From positions 335,352 to 399,351 of the forward strand of contig NZ_NHSN01000025.1 of assembly GCF_016653405.1 (NCBI RefSeq): a stretch of DNA of 64,000 nucleotides. The letters are read 5' to 3'. This DNA is from Halorhodospira halophila. GTDB lineage: Bacteria > Pseudomonadota > Gammaproteobacteria > Nitrococcales > Halorhodospiraceae. A model generated the notes under the pieces. It did not search any database, was not told the DNA's origin, and saw nothing but the letters and a program-made list of their open reading frames with translations. This document shows, piece after piece, positions 45,281 to 56,070 of the stretch (its first letter is position 1; every line of letters starts with the position of its first letter). A program made the position numbers and the translations under genes.

Positions 45281-46191
45281 GGCAACGCCTCCCCGAGAAT
45301 GCGAGCCACCAGCTCATCGAAACCGATACCGGCCTGCGCCGCAGCGATCGGGACCAGCGAGTGATCCGTCATGCCCGGGATGGTGTTCACCTCCAACAGC
45401 CACCAGCGTCCGTCGGCATCCCGCATGACATCCACCCGCCCCCAACCGTTGCCGCCGCTGGCGGAAAAGGCCTCGCGACACAGCGCGCCGAGCTCCGCCT
45501 CCTCGTCCGCACCCAGACCGCTCGGGCAGTGGTGCCCGGTATCGTCGGCCTGGTACTTGGCGGCGTAGTCGAAGAAGGCGTGGGATGTCTCCAGCCGGAT
45601 CGACGGCAACGCCCGATCGCCGAGCAGCGCCACGGTGTACTCCTCGCCCTCGACCCACTGCTCCGCGAGGACTGTATCGTCGTAGGCCGCCGCTGCCCGG
45701 TAGGCCTCGGCCAGCTGCGCCGGCCCGTCAACCCGGGTCATGCCCAGACTCGACCCTTCCCGGACCGGCTTGACGATCACCGGATACGCCAGCCCCTCGG
45801 CCAGCACCGGAGACTCGCTGGTGAGCAGCTGACCCGCCGGCGTGGGCAGTCCACTACCCTGCCAGAGCCGTTTGCAGCGCCACTTGTCCATGCCCAGCGC
45901 CGAGCCGAGGACACCGCTGCCGGTGTACGGCACCCCGAGCAGCTCCAGCAGCCCCTGTACCGTACCGTCCTCACCCCCCCGCCCATGCAGGGCGATGAAG
46001 ACCACGTCGTAGCCCCGCAGCCCCTCCAGGGCGCGGTCACGGGGGTCGTAGGCCTCGGCGTCGTAGCCGCGGCGCTGCAGCGCGGCGAGCACCGCCCCGC
46101 CACTGCGCAGGGAGATGTCCCGCTCGGCGGAAGTGCCCCCCATGAGCACCGCCACGCGACCGACCCGCTGCGGATCCGGGATACCAGTCAT
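45277..46191 (-). CDS. ddl: D-alanine-D-alanine ligase
   Basis: 304 residues. ATP-grasp ligase joining two D-alanines. VAVLMGGTSAERDISLRSG, ALHGRGGEDGTVQGLLELL, VKPVREGSSLGM and LEVNTIPGMTDHSL are the canonical blocks. Position between murB and ftsQ is as in the DdlB group. ATG 46191 overlaps the murB stop by four bases. Confidence 0.96.
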   Translation of the reverse strand: MTGIPDPQRVGRVAVLMGGTSAERDISLRSGGAVLAALQRRGYDAEAYDPRDRALEGLRGYDVVFIALHGRGGEDGTVQGLLELLGVPYTGSGVLGSALGMDKWRCKRLWQGSGLPTPAGQLLTSESPVLAEGLAYPVIVKPVREGSSLGMTRVDGPAQLAEAYRAAAAYDDTVLAEQWVEGEEYTVALLGDRALPSIRLETSHAFFDYAAKYQADDTGHHCPSGLGADEEAELGALCREAFSASGGNGWGRVDVMRDADGRWWLLEVNTIPGMTDHSLVPIAAAQAGIGFDELVARILGEALP

Positions 46192-47090
46192 GGCCGCACC
46201 TCCCCGATCACATGAACCTCGGGTTCCAGCCATACACCGTGCACCACAGCAACCCGCTCCCGGACCTGCGCCATGAGCCCCTCGATATCCGCCGCACTGC
46301 CACCCTCGTTGATGATGAAATTGGCGTGGCGCTCGGAGACCCGGGCACCGCCGCGCCGCGCCCCCTTCAAACCGGCCTCCTCAATCAGCCGCCCGGCCGC
46401 ATCCCCCGTGGGATTGCGGAAGACCGAACCGCAAGTGGGCTGCCCCACTGGCTGCACGGCGTTGCGATGCTGCAGCAGCGCCCGCACCCGCTCGCGGAGC
46501 ACCTGCGCATCGGCGGGGGGCAGTTCCCAGGTCGCGGCTAGGAACCACTCGCCGGCGGGGCCGGCCACACTGCGATAGCCGATCCGGAAATCGGCCGGAG
46601 CCCGCCGCCGGATGTGCCCCTGGCGATCGATGGTCTCGACCTCGACCACGCGCTCCCAAGTCTCGCCGCCCCAGGCGCCGGCATTGAGGGCCAGGGCCCC
46701 TCCCACGGTGCCCGGGATACCGGCCAGGAACTCGAGCCCGGCCAGCCCCTCCCGGACTGCCGCCCGAGCCAGGCGACCGCACGCCACGCCGGCTTCCGCG
46801 TGGACCCGGCCATGCGCCCCCACCACCAGCTCGTCCAACCCGCCCTGGGTCAGGACGACCGTCCCTGCCACGCCATCATCGCGGACCAGCAGGTTGCTGC
46901 CCAGACCACACCAGAGCAGCGGCTCGTCAGCTGGCAGGCGCGCCAGGCAGTCGACCAGCCCGTCGCGGCCGGCCGGACAGCAGAGCCGACGCGCCGGCCC
47001 ACCAACCCGCCAGGTGGTGTAGCCGGCCAGCGGCTCCTGCTCGCGCCACTCGCCGGGCCGGATCCGCCGCCGCTCGACCGCCGCGCTCAC
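46188..47090 (-). CDS. murB: UDP-N-acetylenolpyruvoylglucosamine reductase
   Basis: 300 residues. FAD enzyme making UDP-MurNAc. NTT-like [19 protein letters not shown]-like [27 protein letters not shown], and the proton donor Ser in CGSVFRNP. Starts GTG, overlapping the murC stop. Its presence inside the dcw cluster is normal for many gammaproteobacteria but not E. coli. Confidence 0.96.
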   Translation of the reverse strand: MSAAVERRRIRPGEWREQEPLAGYTTWRVGGPARRLCCPAGRDGLVDCLARLPADEPLLWCGLGSNLLVRDDGVAGTVVLTQGGLDELVVGAHGRVHAEAGVACGRLARAAVREGLAGLEFLAGIPGTVGGALALNAGAWGGETWERVVEVETIDRQGHIRRRAPADFRIGYRSVAGPAGEWFLAATWELPPADAQVLRERVRALLQHRNAVQPVGQPTCGSVFRNPTGDAAGRLIEEAGLKGARRGGARVSERHANFIINEGGSAADIEGLMAQVRERVAVVHGVWLEPEVHVIGEVRP

Positions 47091-48547
47091 GCCGCACCTC
47101 CCGCCGCCGGGCCGGCGCCCAGGCGCGCCGGGAGCCCACCGATGCTGCCGGCACCCAGGGTCAGCACCACGTCGTTATCGCGCAGCAGCCCGGCCAGCAG
47201 CCCCGGCACCTCGTCCAGGCTGTCTGCGAAGATCGGCTGCGCACCGCCGCGATCGCGCACCGCCGAGGCCAGCGCCCGGCCGTCGGCGCCGGGCAAACGC
47301 GCCTCGCCGGCGGCATAGACCTCGGTGAGCACCAGCGCGTCGGTGCCACTGAGCACCCGCGCGAAATCGTCGAAAAGCTCCCGCGTGCGGGTGTAGCGGT
47401 GCGGCTGGAAGACCACCACCAGGCGCCGCTCCGGCCAGGCGGCGCGGGCCGCCTCCAGGGTCGCCTCCAGCTCCCGGGGATGATGGGCGTAGTCATCGAC
47501 CAGCGCCGCCGCCCCCCCGGCGAGCGGGATGTCGGGATAAACCTGGAAGCGCCGGCCGATACCCTGGAAGCCGGACAGCGCCCGCTGGATTGCCGCCACA
47601 TCCACCCCCAGCTCTCGGGCCAGGGCGATGGCAGCGGTGGCATTGAGCACGTTGTGCCGTCCGGGCAGGCTCAGCTCCACGGCGAAGGCGGCGTCATCGC
47701 CCTCCTCGACCCGGAACCGGGTGCGATGGCCGTCGGCCTCCAGGGCACTGACCCGCACGTCGGCATCCGCGGAGAAGCCGTAAGTCAGAACCGGCCGGCC
47801 GATCTCTTCGCGCAGCCGGCGCACCTCCGGGTCGTCGATGCAGAGCACCGCCAGGCCGTAGAACGGCAGATGGTGCAGGAACTCGATGAAGGTCCGGCGC
47901 AGGGCGTCGAAATCACCGCCATAGGTGCCCAGGTGGTCGGCATCCACGTTGGTCACCGCCGCCATCATCGGCTTGAGATGAAGGAACGAGGCGTCGCTCT
48001 CGTCGGCCTCGGCCACCAGGTAGGGCCCGGCACCCAGGCGCGCGTGCGCCCCGGCACTGATCAACCGCCCGCCGATGACGAAGGTCGGATCCAACCCGCC
48101 CTCGGCCAAGCAGCTGGCCAGCAGGGAGGTCGTCGTCGTCTTGCCGTGGGTGCCGGCCACCGCCACACCGTGACGGAAGCGCATCAGCTCGGCGAGCATC
48201 TCGGCCCGCGGCACCACCGGGATGCGCTGCTGGCGCGCCGCCTGCACCTCGGGGTTCTCCTCGGTGACAGCAGTGGAGACCACGACCGCGTCCACGCCCT
48301 CGACATGGCCCGGATCGTGGCCGATCCGCACCGCCACCCCGAGACCGAGCAGGCGCTCCACCACGGCGCCCGACTTGACGTCGGATCCGGTGATGGTGAA
48401 GCCGAGGTTGTGCAACACCTCGGCGATGCCACCCATCCCGGCCCCGCCGATGCCCACGAAGTGGATGCGGCGCACCCGGCCGAAGGCGCCACGGCCATCG
48501 GCCGGCGCGGCGAAACGCGGCTCGCGTGCAGGGACTGCATCAGCCAT
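47087..48547 (-). CDS. murC: UDP-N-acetylmuramate-L-alanine ligase
   Basis: 486 residues. Mur ligase: [18 protein letters not shown] (UDP site), [16 protein letters not shown] (ATP loop), HxxxR region [13 protein letters not shown], and [15 protein letters not shown]. About 18 extra N-terminal residues precede the first strand. It overlaps murG by 8 bases. Confidence 0.96.
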   Translation of the reverse strand: MADAVPAREPRFAAPADGRGAFGRVRRIHFVGIGGAGMGGIAEVLHNLGFTITGSDVKSGAVVERLLGLGVAVRIGHDPGHVEGVDAVVVSTAVTEENPEVQAARQQRIPVVPRAEMLAELMRFRHGVAVAGTHGKTTTTSLLASCLAEGGLDPTFVIGGRLISAGAHARLGAGPYLVAEADESDASFLHLKPMMAAVTNVDADHLGTYGGDFDALRRTFIEFLHHLPFYGLAVLCIDDPEVRRLREEIGRPVLTYGFSADADVRVSALEADGHRTRFRVEEGDDAAFAVELSLPGRHNVLNATAAIALARELGVDVAAIQRALSGFQGIGRRFQVYPDIPLAGGAAALVDDYAHHPRELEATLEAARAAWPERRLVVVFQPHRYTRTRELFDDFARVLSGTDALVLTEVYAAGEARLPGADGRALASAVRDRGGAQPIFADSLDEVPGLLAGLLRDNDVVLTLGAGSIGGLPARLGAGPAAGGAA

Positions 48548-49613
48548 GGGCCACCTCCTCACAGATCGTCGCCACGCGGTCGGCGGCATCCGGGCGCGCC
48601 ACGTCGCGAGCCGCCTCCCCCATCCCCGCCAGGCGTTCGCGGTCGGCGAGCAGATCGGCAAGCACCGCACCCAGCGCCCCCTGCTCCACGTCGCCCTCAG
48701 GCAGACACCGGGCTGCGCCGGCGGCGCACAGCAGCTCGGCGTTGGCCGTCTGGTGGTCGTCCACCGCCCAGGGGAGCGGCACCAGCACGGCCGGCACCCC
48801 GGCCGCGGCCAGCTCGGCCACGGTCAGGGCACCGGCGCGGGCCACCACCAGATCCGCCCAGGCATAGGCGCCGGCCATGTCCTCGATGAACGGCACCACC
48901 TCCGCGTCCAGGCCCAGCTGCCGATACCCGGTGCGCGCCTCCTCCAGGGTGAGCTCGCCGGCCTGATGCAGCACCTGCGGCCGCGGCCCGTCGAGGCCGG
49001 CCAGCGCTTTCGGGACGAAACGGTTCAGGGTCCGCGCCCCCTGGCTGCCGCCGAGCACCAGAACCCGCGGCGCCTCCGGGCGCCCGGCGTAACGGGATCG
49101 CGGCGCCTCCAGCCGGTGGATGCTTGTGCGGATGGGATTGCCCACCCACTCGCCCCGCGCCCCCAGGGTATCGGGGAACCCGGTCAGCACGCGGCGCCCG
49201 AGGCGAGCCAGGAAGCGATTGGTCAGCCCGGCCCGGGCGTTCTGCTCGTGGATCACCAGCGGCCGCCCGGTGAGCCGGGCGGCCAACCCGACCGGCCCGG
49301 CCACGTAGCCGCCCATGCCGAGGACCACATCCGGACGCCGGCGACGCAACGCGGCCCCGGCAACCGCCACTGCGCGCCCCAGCCGCCAGGGCAGCCGGAG
49401 CTGCGCGGCCAGCCCCTTGCCGCGCAGCCCCTGGATCTCCAGCCACTCGGCCTCGACCCCGGCGGCGGGCACGACGCGGCCCTCCAGGCCGCTGCGCGTC
49501 CCGAGCCAGACCACCCGGTGGCCACGCTCGCGCAGCAGCTCGGCCACCGCCAGGCCGGGGTAGACGTGCCCGCCGGTGCCACCGGCGGCGATGGCCACGG
49601 TCAGCGCGGTCAT
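48540..49613 (-). CDS. murG: Undecaprenyl-PP-MurNAc-pentapeptide GlcNAc transferase
   Basis: 357 residues. GT28 glycosyltransferase making lipid II. G loops: [17 protein letters not shown] and [32 protein letters not shown] is the UDP-GlcNAc site. Membrane-associated on the cytoplasmic face. ATG overlaps the ftsW stop by four bases. Confidence 0.96.
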   Translation of the reverse strand: MTALTVAIAAGGTGGHVYPGLAVAELLRERGHRVVWLGTRSGLEGRVVPAAGVEAEWLEIQGLRGKGLAAQLRLPWRLGRAVAVAGAALRRRRPDVVLGMGGYVAGPVGLAARLTGRPLVIHEQNARAGLTNRFLARLGRRVLTGFPDTLGARGEWVGNPIRTSIHRLEAPRSRYAGRPEAPRVLVLGGSQGARTLNRFVPKALAGLDGPRPQVLHQAGELTLEEARTGYRQLGLDAEVVPFIEDMAGAYAWADLVVARAGALTVAELAAAGVPAVLVPLPWAVDDHQTANAELLCAAGAARCLPEGDVEQGALGAVLADLLADRERLAGMGEAARDVARPDAADRVATICEEVAHG

Positions 49614-50797
49614 GACGGCTCCTCCTCGGGACGGCGCCCCTCGGCCCGCGCCTCGGCCAACTCGTAGCCACAGCGCAGCAGCAGCCCAATCATGGCGCCC
49701 GTCGCCAGGGCGCTGCTGCCGCCGTAGCTGAACAGCGGCAAGGTCAGGCCCTTGGTCGGCAGCAGCCCGGTGGCCACCCCCATATTGATGAACGCCTGCA
49801 GGCCGATGGCCAGCCCCACCGCCCAGGCCAGGTAACCGGCGAAGGGCAGTCGGTGGCGGTGGCACAGCCAGCCCATGGCCATAGCCCGCCAGACGATGTA
49901 GGCGAAGAGCAGGACCACCACGACCACGCCGATCCAGCCCAGCTCCTCGGCCAGCACCGAGAAGACGAAATCGGTGTGCGCCTCGGGCAGGTAGAAGAGC
50001 TTCTGCACGCTGCCGCCGAGCCCCACACCCAGCCAGTCTCCGCGGCCGATGGCGATCAGCGACTGGGTGAGCTGGAATCCGGTATTGAACGGATCGGACC
50101 AGGGATCCATGAAGGCGGTCACCCGCTGCCAGCGGTAGGGCGAGTAGACCACCAGGGCGGCGGCCGCCGCCGCCAGCACCCCCACCAGGGTGACGAACCG
50201 CCACAACGGCGCGCCCGCCAGGTAGAGCAGACCCACCGCCAGCGCCATGAGCATCAGCGCGGTGCCGAAATCGGGCTGCCGCAGCAGCAGGAAGGCACAC
50301 GCCGCCGAAACCAGCACCGGGACCAGGAAGGCAGCCATGGAGGTGCGCAGCTGCTGCTGTCGGCGCACCAGGAAACCGGCGAGATAGAGGGCCAGCAGCA
50401 CCTTGACCACCTCGGCGACCTGCAGGTTGAACACGCCCAGCGGGATCCAGCGCACGGCACCATTGACCTCGCGCCCCACACCGGGGATCAGCACCAGCAC
50501 GAGCAACCCCAGCGCGACGAGCAGGAGCCCCGGGCCGGCCCGCTCCCAGGTGGCCAGCGGGACCTGCAGGAGGGCCAGGACCATGCCCAGGCCGAGCAGG
50601 GCGAAGAAGACCTGGCGCTTGAAGAAGTAGAACGGATCCCCGGTGGCCTGCTCGGCCATGGAAATCGAGGCCGAAGCGACCATGACCAGGCCGAGCAGCG
50701 CCGTAGCCGCCACCACCCAGACCAGCCGCTGGTCCAGGCTTGGCCACAGCGGCAGCCGCGTACCGCGTTCGGCAACGCCTGCGGTCATCTCAGCCAT
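49610..50797 (-). CDS. ftsW: Septal peptidoglycan glycosyltransferase / lipid II polymerase FtsW
   Basis: 395 residues with about ten transmembrane helices (SEDS family). PEAHTDFVFSVLAEELGWIG and FSYGGSSALATGAMIGLLL are the signatures. It works with FtsI at the septum. Start ATG 50797 overlaps murD by 8 bases; a second ATG nine bases downstream is equally possible. Confidence 0.95.
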   Translation of the reverse strand: MAEMTAGVAERGTRLPLWPSLDQRLVWVVAATALLGLVMVASASISMAEQATGDPFYFFKRQVFFALLGLGMVLALLQVPLATWERAGPGLLLVALGLLVLVLIPGVGREVNGAVRWIPLGVFNLQVAEVVKVLLALYLAGFLVRRQQQLRTSMAAFLVPVLVSAACAFLLLRQPDFGTALMLMALAVGLLYLAGAPLWRFVTLVGVLAAAAAALVVYSPYRWQRVTAFMDPWSDPFNTGFQLTQSLIAIGRGDWLGVGLGGSVQKLFYLPEAHTDFVFSVLAEELGWIGVVVVVLLFAYIVWRAMAMGWLCHRHRLPFAGYLAWAVGLAIGLQAFINMGVATGLLPTKGLTLPLFSYGGSSALATGAMIGLLLRCGYELAEARAEGRRPEEEPS

Positions 50798-52133
50798 GGG
50801 CCACCTCCCCGCGAACGGCGTCGCGGAACGCCTCGCCGCGTGCCTCGAAGCCGCTGTAGGCATCAAAGCTGGCGCACGCCGGCGCCAGCAGAACGGCGTC
50901 ACCCGGCTCGGCCCAGCGGGCGGCGGCCGCCACGGCAGCGGTCATGCCGCCGACCCGCTCAATGGGCACGCGGCCGGCGATGGCCGCCTCGATAGCCGGC
51001 GCGTCCTCGCCCACGAGGATGACGGCCCGCGCCGATTCGGCACAGACCCGGCCCAGCGGCCGGAAATCCGCACCCTTGCCCTGCCCGCCGGCGATCAGCA
51101 CCACCGGCCGCTGCAGGCCGCTGATGGCAGCCACGGCAGCACCGACATTGGTCGCCTTGGAGTCGTTGATCCAGCGCACCCCGCACCACTCGCCCACCGG
51201 CTCCATGCGGTGCGGCAGTCCGGCAAAGGCCTTCAAGGCCTTGCACTGCGCGGCTTCCGGGATCCCCAAGGCGTCGGCCAGGGCCATAGCGGCCAGCGCA
51301 TTGGCGCAGTGGGCGCGACCGGGCACGGGAAGCGCATCGGCGGCCACCCGCGGCCGACCGGCGACGGCGAGCCAGGTACCGCCGTCCCGCTCGAGCAGGT
51401 GGTAGTCGGCCGGCCGGTCGATCGCGAAGCGGCGCACCGTGCCGGCCTGGCGTCCCAGCTCGGCCAGATGTGGATCCTCGGCGTTGAGTACCGCTGTCCC
51501 GACCCCCTCGAGCAGCCGCGCCTTGACCGCCGCGTAGTCAGCAAGGCGGTCATAGCGGTCCATGTGATCGGCGCTGACATTGAGCACCGCCGCCACGTCG
51601 GCCTGAAACCCGGGGCACGCTTCCAGCTGGAAGCTCGACACCTCCAGCACATAGCCATCGGCCGGCGCCCGGGTCAGCAGCTCCAGCGCCGGCGTCCCCA
51701 AATTGCCACCCACGGCGACGTCGAGCCCGGCGGCCCGGGCCATTTCGCCGAGCAGGCTGACCACGGTGCTCTTGCCGTTGGACCCAGTCACCGCGCAGAC
51801 CGGCGCGTTCACCGCCTCGGCGAACAGGGTCAGCTCGCCCACCACCGGCCGCCCGGCGGCGCGCAACTCGGCCCAAACCCCGTGACGCAGATCGAGCCCC
51901 GGACTGGCCACCACCCGAACCGCGCCGAGCAGGGTTTCCCGATCCAGCCCCCCGGTCACCACCTGGACCTCGGGGTGCTCGGCCTGCAGCTGCCCCAGGC
52001 GGGGCGGCTCGCTGCGGCTATCCACCACCACGACCGCCTCGCCACGGGCGCGCAGATGGCGCACGCAGGCCATCCCCGTGGCACCGAGGCCGGCGACGGC
52101 GGTATATCCGTGATGGCGGTCGCCTGCTGCCAT
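50790..52133 (-). CDS. murD: UDP-MurNAc-L-Ala-D-glutamate ligase
   Basis: 447 residues. AVTGSNGKSTVVSLLGEM is the ATP loop, INDSKATNVGAAVAAI the central motif, and LLAPACASFDAYSGFEARGE the C-terminal signature. Adds D-Glu to UDP-MurNAc-L-Ala. The ATG shares one base with the mraY stop (TAATG). Confidence 0.96.
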   Translation of the reverse strand: MAAGDRHHGYTAVAGLGATGMACVRHLRARGEAVVVVDSRSEPPRLGQLQAEHPEVQVVTGGLDRETLLGAVRVVASPGLDLRHGVWAELRAAGRPVVGELTLFAEAVNAPVCAVTGSNGKSTVVSLLGEMARAAGLDVAVGGNLGTPALELLTRAPADGYVLEVSSFQLEACPGFQADVAAVLNVSADHMDRYDRLADYAAVKARLLEGVGTAVLNAEDPHLAELGRQAGTVRRFAIDRPADYHLLERDGGTWLAVAGRPRVAADALPVPGRAHCANALAAMALADALGIPEAAQCKALKAFAGLPHRMEPVGEWCGVRWINDSKATNVGAAVAAISGLQRPVVLIAGGQGKGADFRPLGRVCAESARAVILVGEDAPAIEAAIAGRVPIERVGGMTAAVAAAARWAEPGDAVLLAPACASFDAYSGFEARGEAFRDAVRGEVAHG

Positions 52134-53215
52134 TAGCGCACCTTCAACATCGCCAGACCGATCAGGACCAGGACCACGGTGATGATCCAGAAGCGGACGA
52201 TCACCCGCGGCTCGGGCCAGCCCTTGAGTTCGTAGTGGTGGTGCAGCGGCGCCATGCGGAACACGCGCCGCCCGGTCAGCTTGTAGGAGAGGACCTGGAT
52301 CATCACGGAGACCGTCTCCATGACGAAGATGCCACCCATGATGAACAGAACGATCTCCTGGCGGACGGCCACGGCCACCACGCCCAGGGCGGCGCCGAGG
52401 GCCAGGGCGCCCACGTCGCCCATGAACACCTGGGCCGGGTAGGTGTTGTACCAGAGGAACCCGAGTCCGGCGCCGACGATGGCGCCACAGAAGATCACCA
52501 GCTCCCCTACCCCGGGCACTGACGGGATCCCGAGGTACTCGGCGAAGATGTGGTGCCCGCTGGCGTAGGCGAAGACCGCCAGGCCGGTGGCCACCAGCAC
52601 CGTAGGCATGATGGCCAGGCCATCGAGCCCGTCGGTGAGGTTGACGGCGTTGGAGCTGCCCACGATCACCAGCGTTGCCAGCGCGATGAACCCGATACCT
52701 AGCGGGAAGACCCACTCCTTGACCAGCGGCAGCACCAGGCTGGTCTCCACCGGGTCGGCGGCGGTGGCGAACAGGAACGTGCTTGCCGCCAGGGCCGCGA
52801 GCATCTGCAGCGAGAACTTGGTCCGGGCGCGCAGCCCCTGGCTGTCCTGCCGGGCCAGCTTGAGGGCGTCGTCGACCCCGCCGATCACGCCGAAGGCGAG
52901 GGTCACCAGCAGGACCACCCAGACGTAGCGATTGGTCAGATCCGCCCAGAGCAGGGTAGACACCGCGATGGCGACGAGGATCAGCGCGCCGCCCATGGTG
53001 GGGGTGCCCGCCTTCTCCAGGTGCGTCTGCGGGCCATCGTCCCGGACCTGCTGTCCGACCTGGTGGAGCACCAGGCGCTGGATCACCGCAGGGCCGATCA
53101 TCAGCGCGATCCCCAGGGCCGTGAGCACCCCGAGGATGGTCCGGAACGTAATGTACTGGAAGACGTTGAATCCCGAGTAGAACGTCTCCAGCACCATGGC
53201 CAAGTGGTAGAGCAC
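52133..53215 (-). CDS. mraY: Phospho-MurNAc-pentapeptide transferase
   Basis: 360 residues, ten transmembrane helices. Forms lipid [26 protein letters not shown] and [14 protein letters not shown] hold the catalytic aspartates and histidines. The GTG start is directly after the murF stop and gives the family N-terminus [18 protein letters not shown]. Confidence 0.97.
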   Translation of the reverse strand: MLYHLAMVLETFYSGFNVFQYITFRTILGVLTALGIALMIGPAVIQRLVLHQVGQQVRDDGPQTHLEKAGTPTMGGALILVAIAVSTLLWADLTNRYVWVVLLVTLAFGVIGGVDDALKLARQDSQGLRARTKFSLQMLAALAASTFLFATAADPVETSLVLPLVKEWVFPLGIGFIALATLVIVGSSNAVNLTDGLDGLAIMPTVLVATGLAVFAYASGHHIFAEYLGIPSVPGVGELVIFCGAIVGAGLGFLWYNTYPAQVFMGDVGALALGAALGVVAVAVRQEIVLFIMGGIFVMETVSVMIQVLSYKLTGRRVFRMAPLHHHYELKGWPEPRVIVRFWIITVVLVLIGLAMLKVR

Positions 53216-54571
53216 CTAGCGATCCCCCCCTTCCGTTGTCGATTCTTCCGCGGCCAGGCCTGCCGCCACGTGCTCCATGGCGGCGGAGCGCGACCCCTTC
53301 ACCAGCACCACTGCATCGGCGGGCATCTCGGCCCGGCACGCCTCGATCAGCGCCGAGGCGTCGTCAAAACAGCGCCCGCCAACCCCGAAGCCCTCGGCAG
53401 CCGGGGCAGCGGCCCCGCCCAGGGTCCAAAGCCGCTGGATCCCGGCAGCCCGCGCCCGTTGCCCGGCGCGGCGATGCCAGTCCGCCGCCTCCCGGCCGAG
53501 CTCGCCCATGGCCCCGAGGAGCAGCCAGGGCGCACCGCCGAACTCCGTGACCGTATCGATGGCGGCCTGCAGGCTTGCCGGGTTGGCGTTGTAGGTATCA
53601 TCCACCAGCCACCCCCCGTGACACCCCCAGCGCAGCTGCAGCCGCCCCGGCACGGCCGCGGCGGCCGCCACCCGCTCCAGGATGGTCCGGGCCGGCACCT
53701 CGAGCGCGGCGGCGCAGGCCGCGGCGGCGGCGATGTTCTGGGCGTTGTGGCGACCGAGCAGCGGCGTCGGCGCTGCCGTCCAGCCGCCTCCGAGATCCAG
53801 CTCGAGCCGGCTGCCCCGCCCCCGGTAGCGGATCTGACCGGTCTCGGCGCCGAAGGTCAGGCAGCGCCGCGCGCCGGCCAGCTCCCGCCACAGGCCGCTG
53901 TAGTCGTCGTCGGCATGGATCACGGCAACGCCGTGGCCGGGCAGCCCCTCAAAGAGTTCGCCCTTGGCGCGGGCGACTCCGTTGAGCGAGCCGAAGCCCT
54001 CCAGGTGTGCTGGCCCGGCGTTGGTCACCACACCCACGTCCGGCTGCGCCCACGCGGTGAGCTGTGCAATCTCACCGGGTGCGTTGGCACCCATCTCGAT
54101 GACGGCGTAGCGGTGCCCACCATCAAGCCGGCAGAGCATCTCCGGGACGCCCAGCAGGTTGTTCCGGTTGCCCTCGGTGGCCAGCGTCGGACCGGTTTCG
54201 GCAAGCATCGCCGCCAGCAGTTCCTTGACCGTGGTCTTGCCGTTGCTGCCGGTGACGGCCACCACGCGCGCCCCGCTGCGACGCCGACACTCCGCGCCCA
54301 GAAGCGCGAGGGACGCGGCCGGGTCCTCGACCACCAGCGTGGGCAGCGCCGCCACCGGCCGAGCCCCGAGGACCGCCACGGCGCCCCGCGCCGCGGCGTC
54401 GGCAGCAAAGTCGTGGCCATCGCTGCGGGCCCCGGCCAGGGCCACGAAGAGCGTCCCCGGCGCGGACCGGCGGCTATCCAGCGCAACACCGTTCACCGTC
54501 GCACCGCCGTCACGACCGACGAGTTCGGCACCGGTCAGCGCAGCCACCTGATGCAGGCTCAGCGGGTCCAT
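53216..54571 (-). CDS. murF: UDP-MurNAc-tripeptide-D-Ala-D-Ala ligase
   Basis: 451 residues. AVTGSNGKTTVKELLAAML (ATP loop), NRNNLLGVPEMLCRL, and VDDTYNANPASLQAAI are MurF-specific. Completes the UDP-MurNAc-pentapeptide. It overlaps murE by 13 bases. Confidence 0.96.
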   Translation of the reverse strand: MDPLSLHQVAALTGAELVGRDGGATVNGVALDSRRSAPGTLFVALAGARSDGHDFAADAAARGAVAVLGARPVAALPTLVVEDPAASLALLGAECRRRSGARVVAVTGSNGKTTVKELLAAMLAETGPTLATEGNRNNLLGVPEMLCRLDGGHRYAVIEMGANAPGEIAQLTAWAQPDVGVVTNAGPAHLEGFGSLNGVARAKGELFEGLPGHGVAVIHADDDYSGLWRELAGARRCLTFGAETGQIRYRGRGSRLELDLGGGWTAAPTPLLGRHNAQNIAAAAACAAALEVPARTILERVAAAAAVPGRLQLRWGCHGGWLVDDTYNANPASLQAAIDTVTEFGGAPWLLLGAMGELGREAADWHRRAGQRARAAGIQRLWTLGGAAAPAAEGFGVGGRCFDDASALIEACRAEMPADAVVLVKGSRSAAMEHVAAGLAAEESTTEGGDR

Positions 54572-56070
54572 GCACCCTCCTCGGCAGCGCCGAGCAGCCG
54601 CGCCACCTCCTCACGGTCAGAGAAAGGCAGCCGGTGCCCGTCCACTTCCTGGTCCGTCTCATGGCCCTTGCCGGCGACCAGGACCACATCTCCGGCGCCC
54701 CCCCAGGCGACAGCCTCGCGGATGGCCGCGCCCCGATCCGCCACCAGTTCGGCCGCCTCGCCGGCCCCGTCGGCCACGGACGCCCGGATGGCTGCGGCAT
54801 CCTCGCCCCGGGGGTTGTCATCGGTGATCACCACCCGGTCGGCCAGGCGCGCTGCGACCTCGCCCATCAGCGGGCGCTTGCCGGTGTCGCGCTCGCCCCC
54901 GCAGCCGAATACGACGCAAAGCCGCCCGTCGGTATGCGCGCGCAGGGCGCTCAGCGCCTGCTCCAGGGCCCCCGGTGTATGGGCGTAGTCCACCACCACC
55001 AGCGGTGCCCCGACGGCCTGGAACTGCTCCATCCGCCCCGGCACCGGACGCAGCGTCGCCAGCCGATCGAGAACGGCGTCCATGGGCCGCCCTAAAGCCA
55101 GGGCCGCCGCCACTGCCGCCAGTACGTTGGCCACGTTGAAACGCCCGAACAGGGGCAGTCGCACCGAGCGTCGGATCGCGCCCAGACAGAGTGTGAGCTG
55201 AACGCCGTCGGCCACCGGGGTTACCGCCTCGGCGGAGAGGTCCGCAGCGGCGCCGGCAGCGCTGTAGGTGAAGACCGCACCGGCGGCCCGGTCGTGCAGG
55301 CGCCGGCCGAGTTCGTCGTCCAGGTTGAGCACCTGGGCCCGCAAACTGGGGAACTCGAACAGCCGGCTCTTGGCGTCGGCATACGCCTCGACCGAGCCGT
55401 GGTAATCCAGGTGGTCGCGCCCCAAGTGGGTGAGTACGGCCAGATCCACCGCTGTGGCGGACAATCGCCCCTGCTCCAGGGCGTGGGAGGAAGCCTCCAT
55501 GGCCACGCCGCGGGCGCCCGCCTGGCGACAATCGGCCAAGGCCTCCTGCAGGGCCACAGCGTCCGGTGTGGTCAGCACACCCGGGCGCAGCCGGTCCACC
55601 AGGCCGTGGCCAAGGGTTCCGACCACGCCCCAGGGCGCCTCGGCGGTGCTGAGCAGCTGGGCAATAAAATGGGTGACCGAGGTCTTGCCGTCGGTGCCGG
55701 TAACCGCGATGACATCCAGATCCCGGGATGGCTCCCGGTAAAGGCGCGCAGCAACAGCACCAAGGTATCGGCGCAGGCCCGGCACACCGACCATCGGCAC
55801 GCCGGCCGCCTCGGCAGCGGCACGCGCCGGCGCGGCATCAGCGTCGTCGTCCGTATCCCACGCCACAGCAGCAGCCCCGGCAGCTACCGCTGCGGGCACG
55901 TAGGCAAGTCCGTGCTCGCGGCTGCCGGACAGCGCCAGGAACACGGCGCCGGGCTCAAGGCGCCGGGTATCGAGGGCCAGCCCGCGGACCGAAACCGCCG
56001 GGAGTTCGCCACCGACCCACGGTTCGAACAGCCAGCGCAGGGTGACCCCGGATGCGGACAAAGCGCTCAT
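54559..56070 (-). CDS. murE: UDP-MurNAc-L-Ala-D-Glu:meso-diaminopimelate ligase
   Basis: 503 residues. VTGTDGKTSVTHFIAQLL (ATP loop), ASSHALEQGRL, and the DNPR motif in VITDDNPRGEDAA, which selects meso-diaminopimelate over lysine. So the wall is A1-gamma type, as in other Gram-negatives. ATG overlaps the ftsI stop by four bases. Confidence 0.96.
   Translation of the reverse strand: MSALSASGVTLRWLFEPWVGGELPAVSVRGLALDTRRLEPGAVFLALSGSREHGLAYVPAAVAAGAAAVAWDTDDDADAAPARAAAEAAGVPMVGVPGLRRYLGAVAARLYREPSRDLDVIAVTGTDGKTSVTHFIAQLLSTAEAPWGVVGTLGHGLVDRLRPGVLTTPDAVALQEALADCRQAGARGVAMEASSHALEQGRLSATAVDLAVLTHLGRDHLDYHGSVEAYADAKSRLFEFPSLRAQVLNLDDELGRRLHDRAAGAVFTYSAAGAAADLSAEAVTPVADGVQLTLCLGAIRRSVRLPLFGRFNVANVLAAVAAALALGRPMDAVLDRLATLRPVPGRMEQFQAVGAPLVVVDYAHTPGALEQALSALRAHTDGRLCVVFGCGGERDTGKRPLMGEVAARLADRVVITDDNPRGEDAAAIRASVADGAGEAAELVADRGAAIREAVAWGGAGDVVLVAGKGHETDQEVDGHRLPFSDREEVARLLGAAEEGAWTR

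Noticed and set aside
53021..54988. 655-residue plus-strand frame across murF/murE
   Set aside because: Shadow of essential minus-strand mur genes with complete motifs; no independent support.
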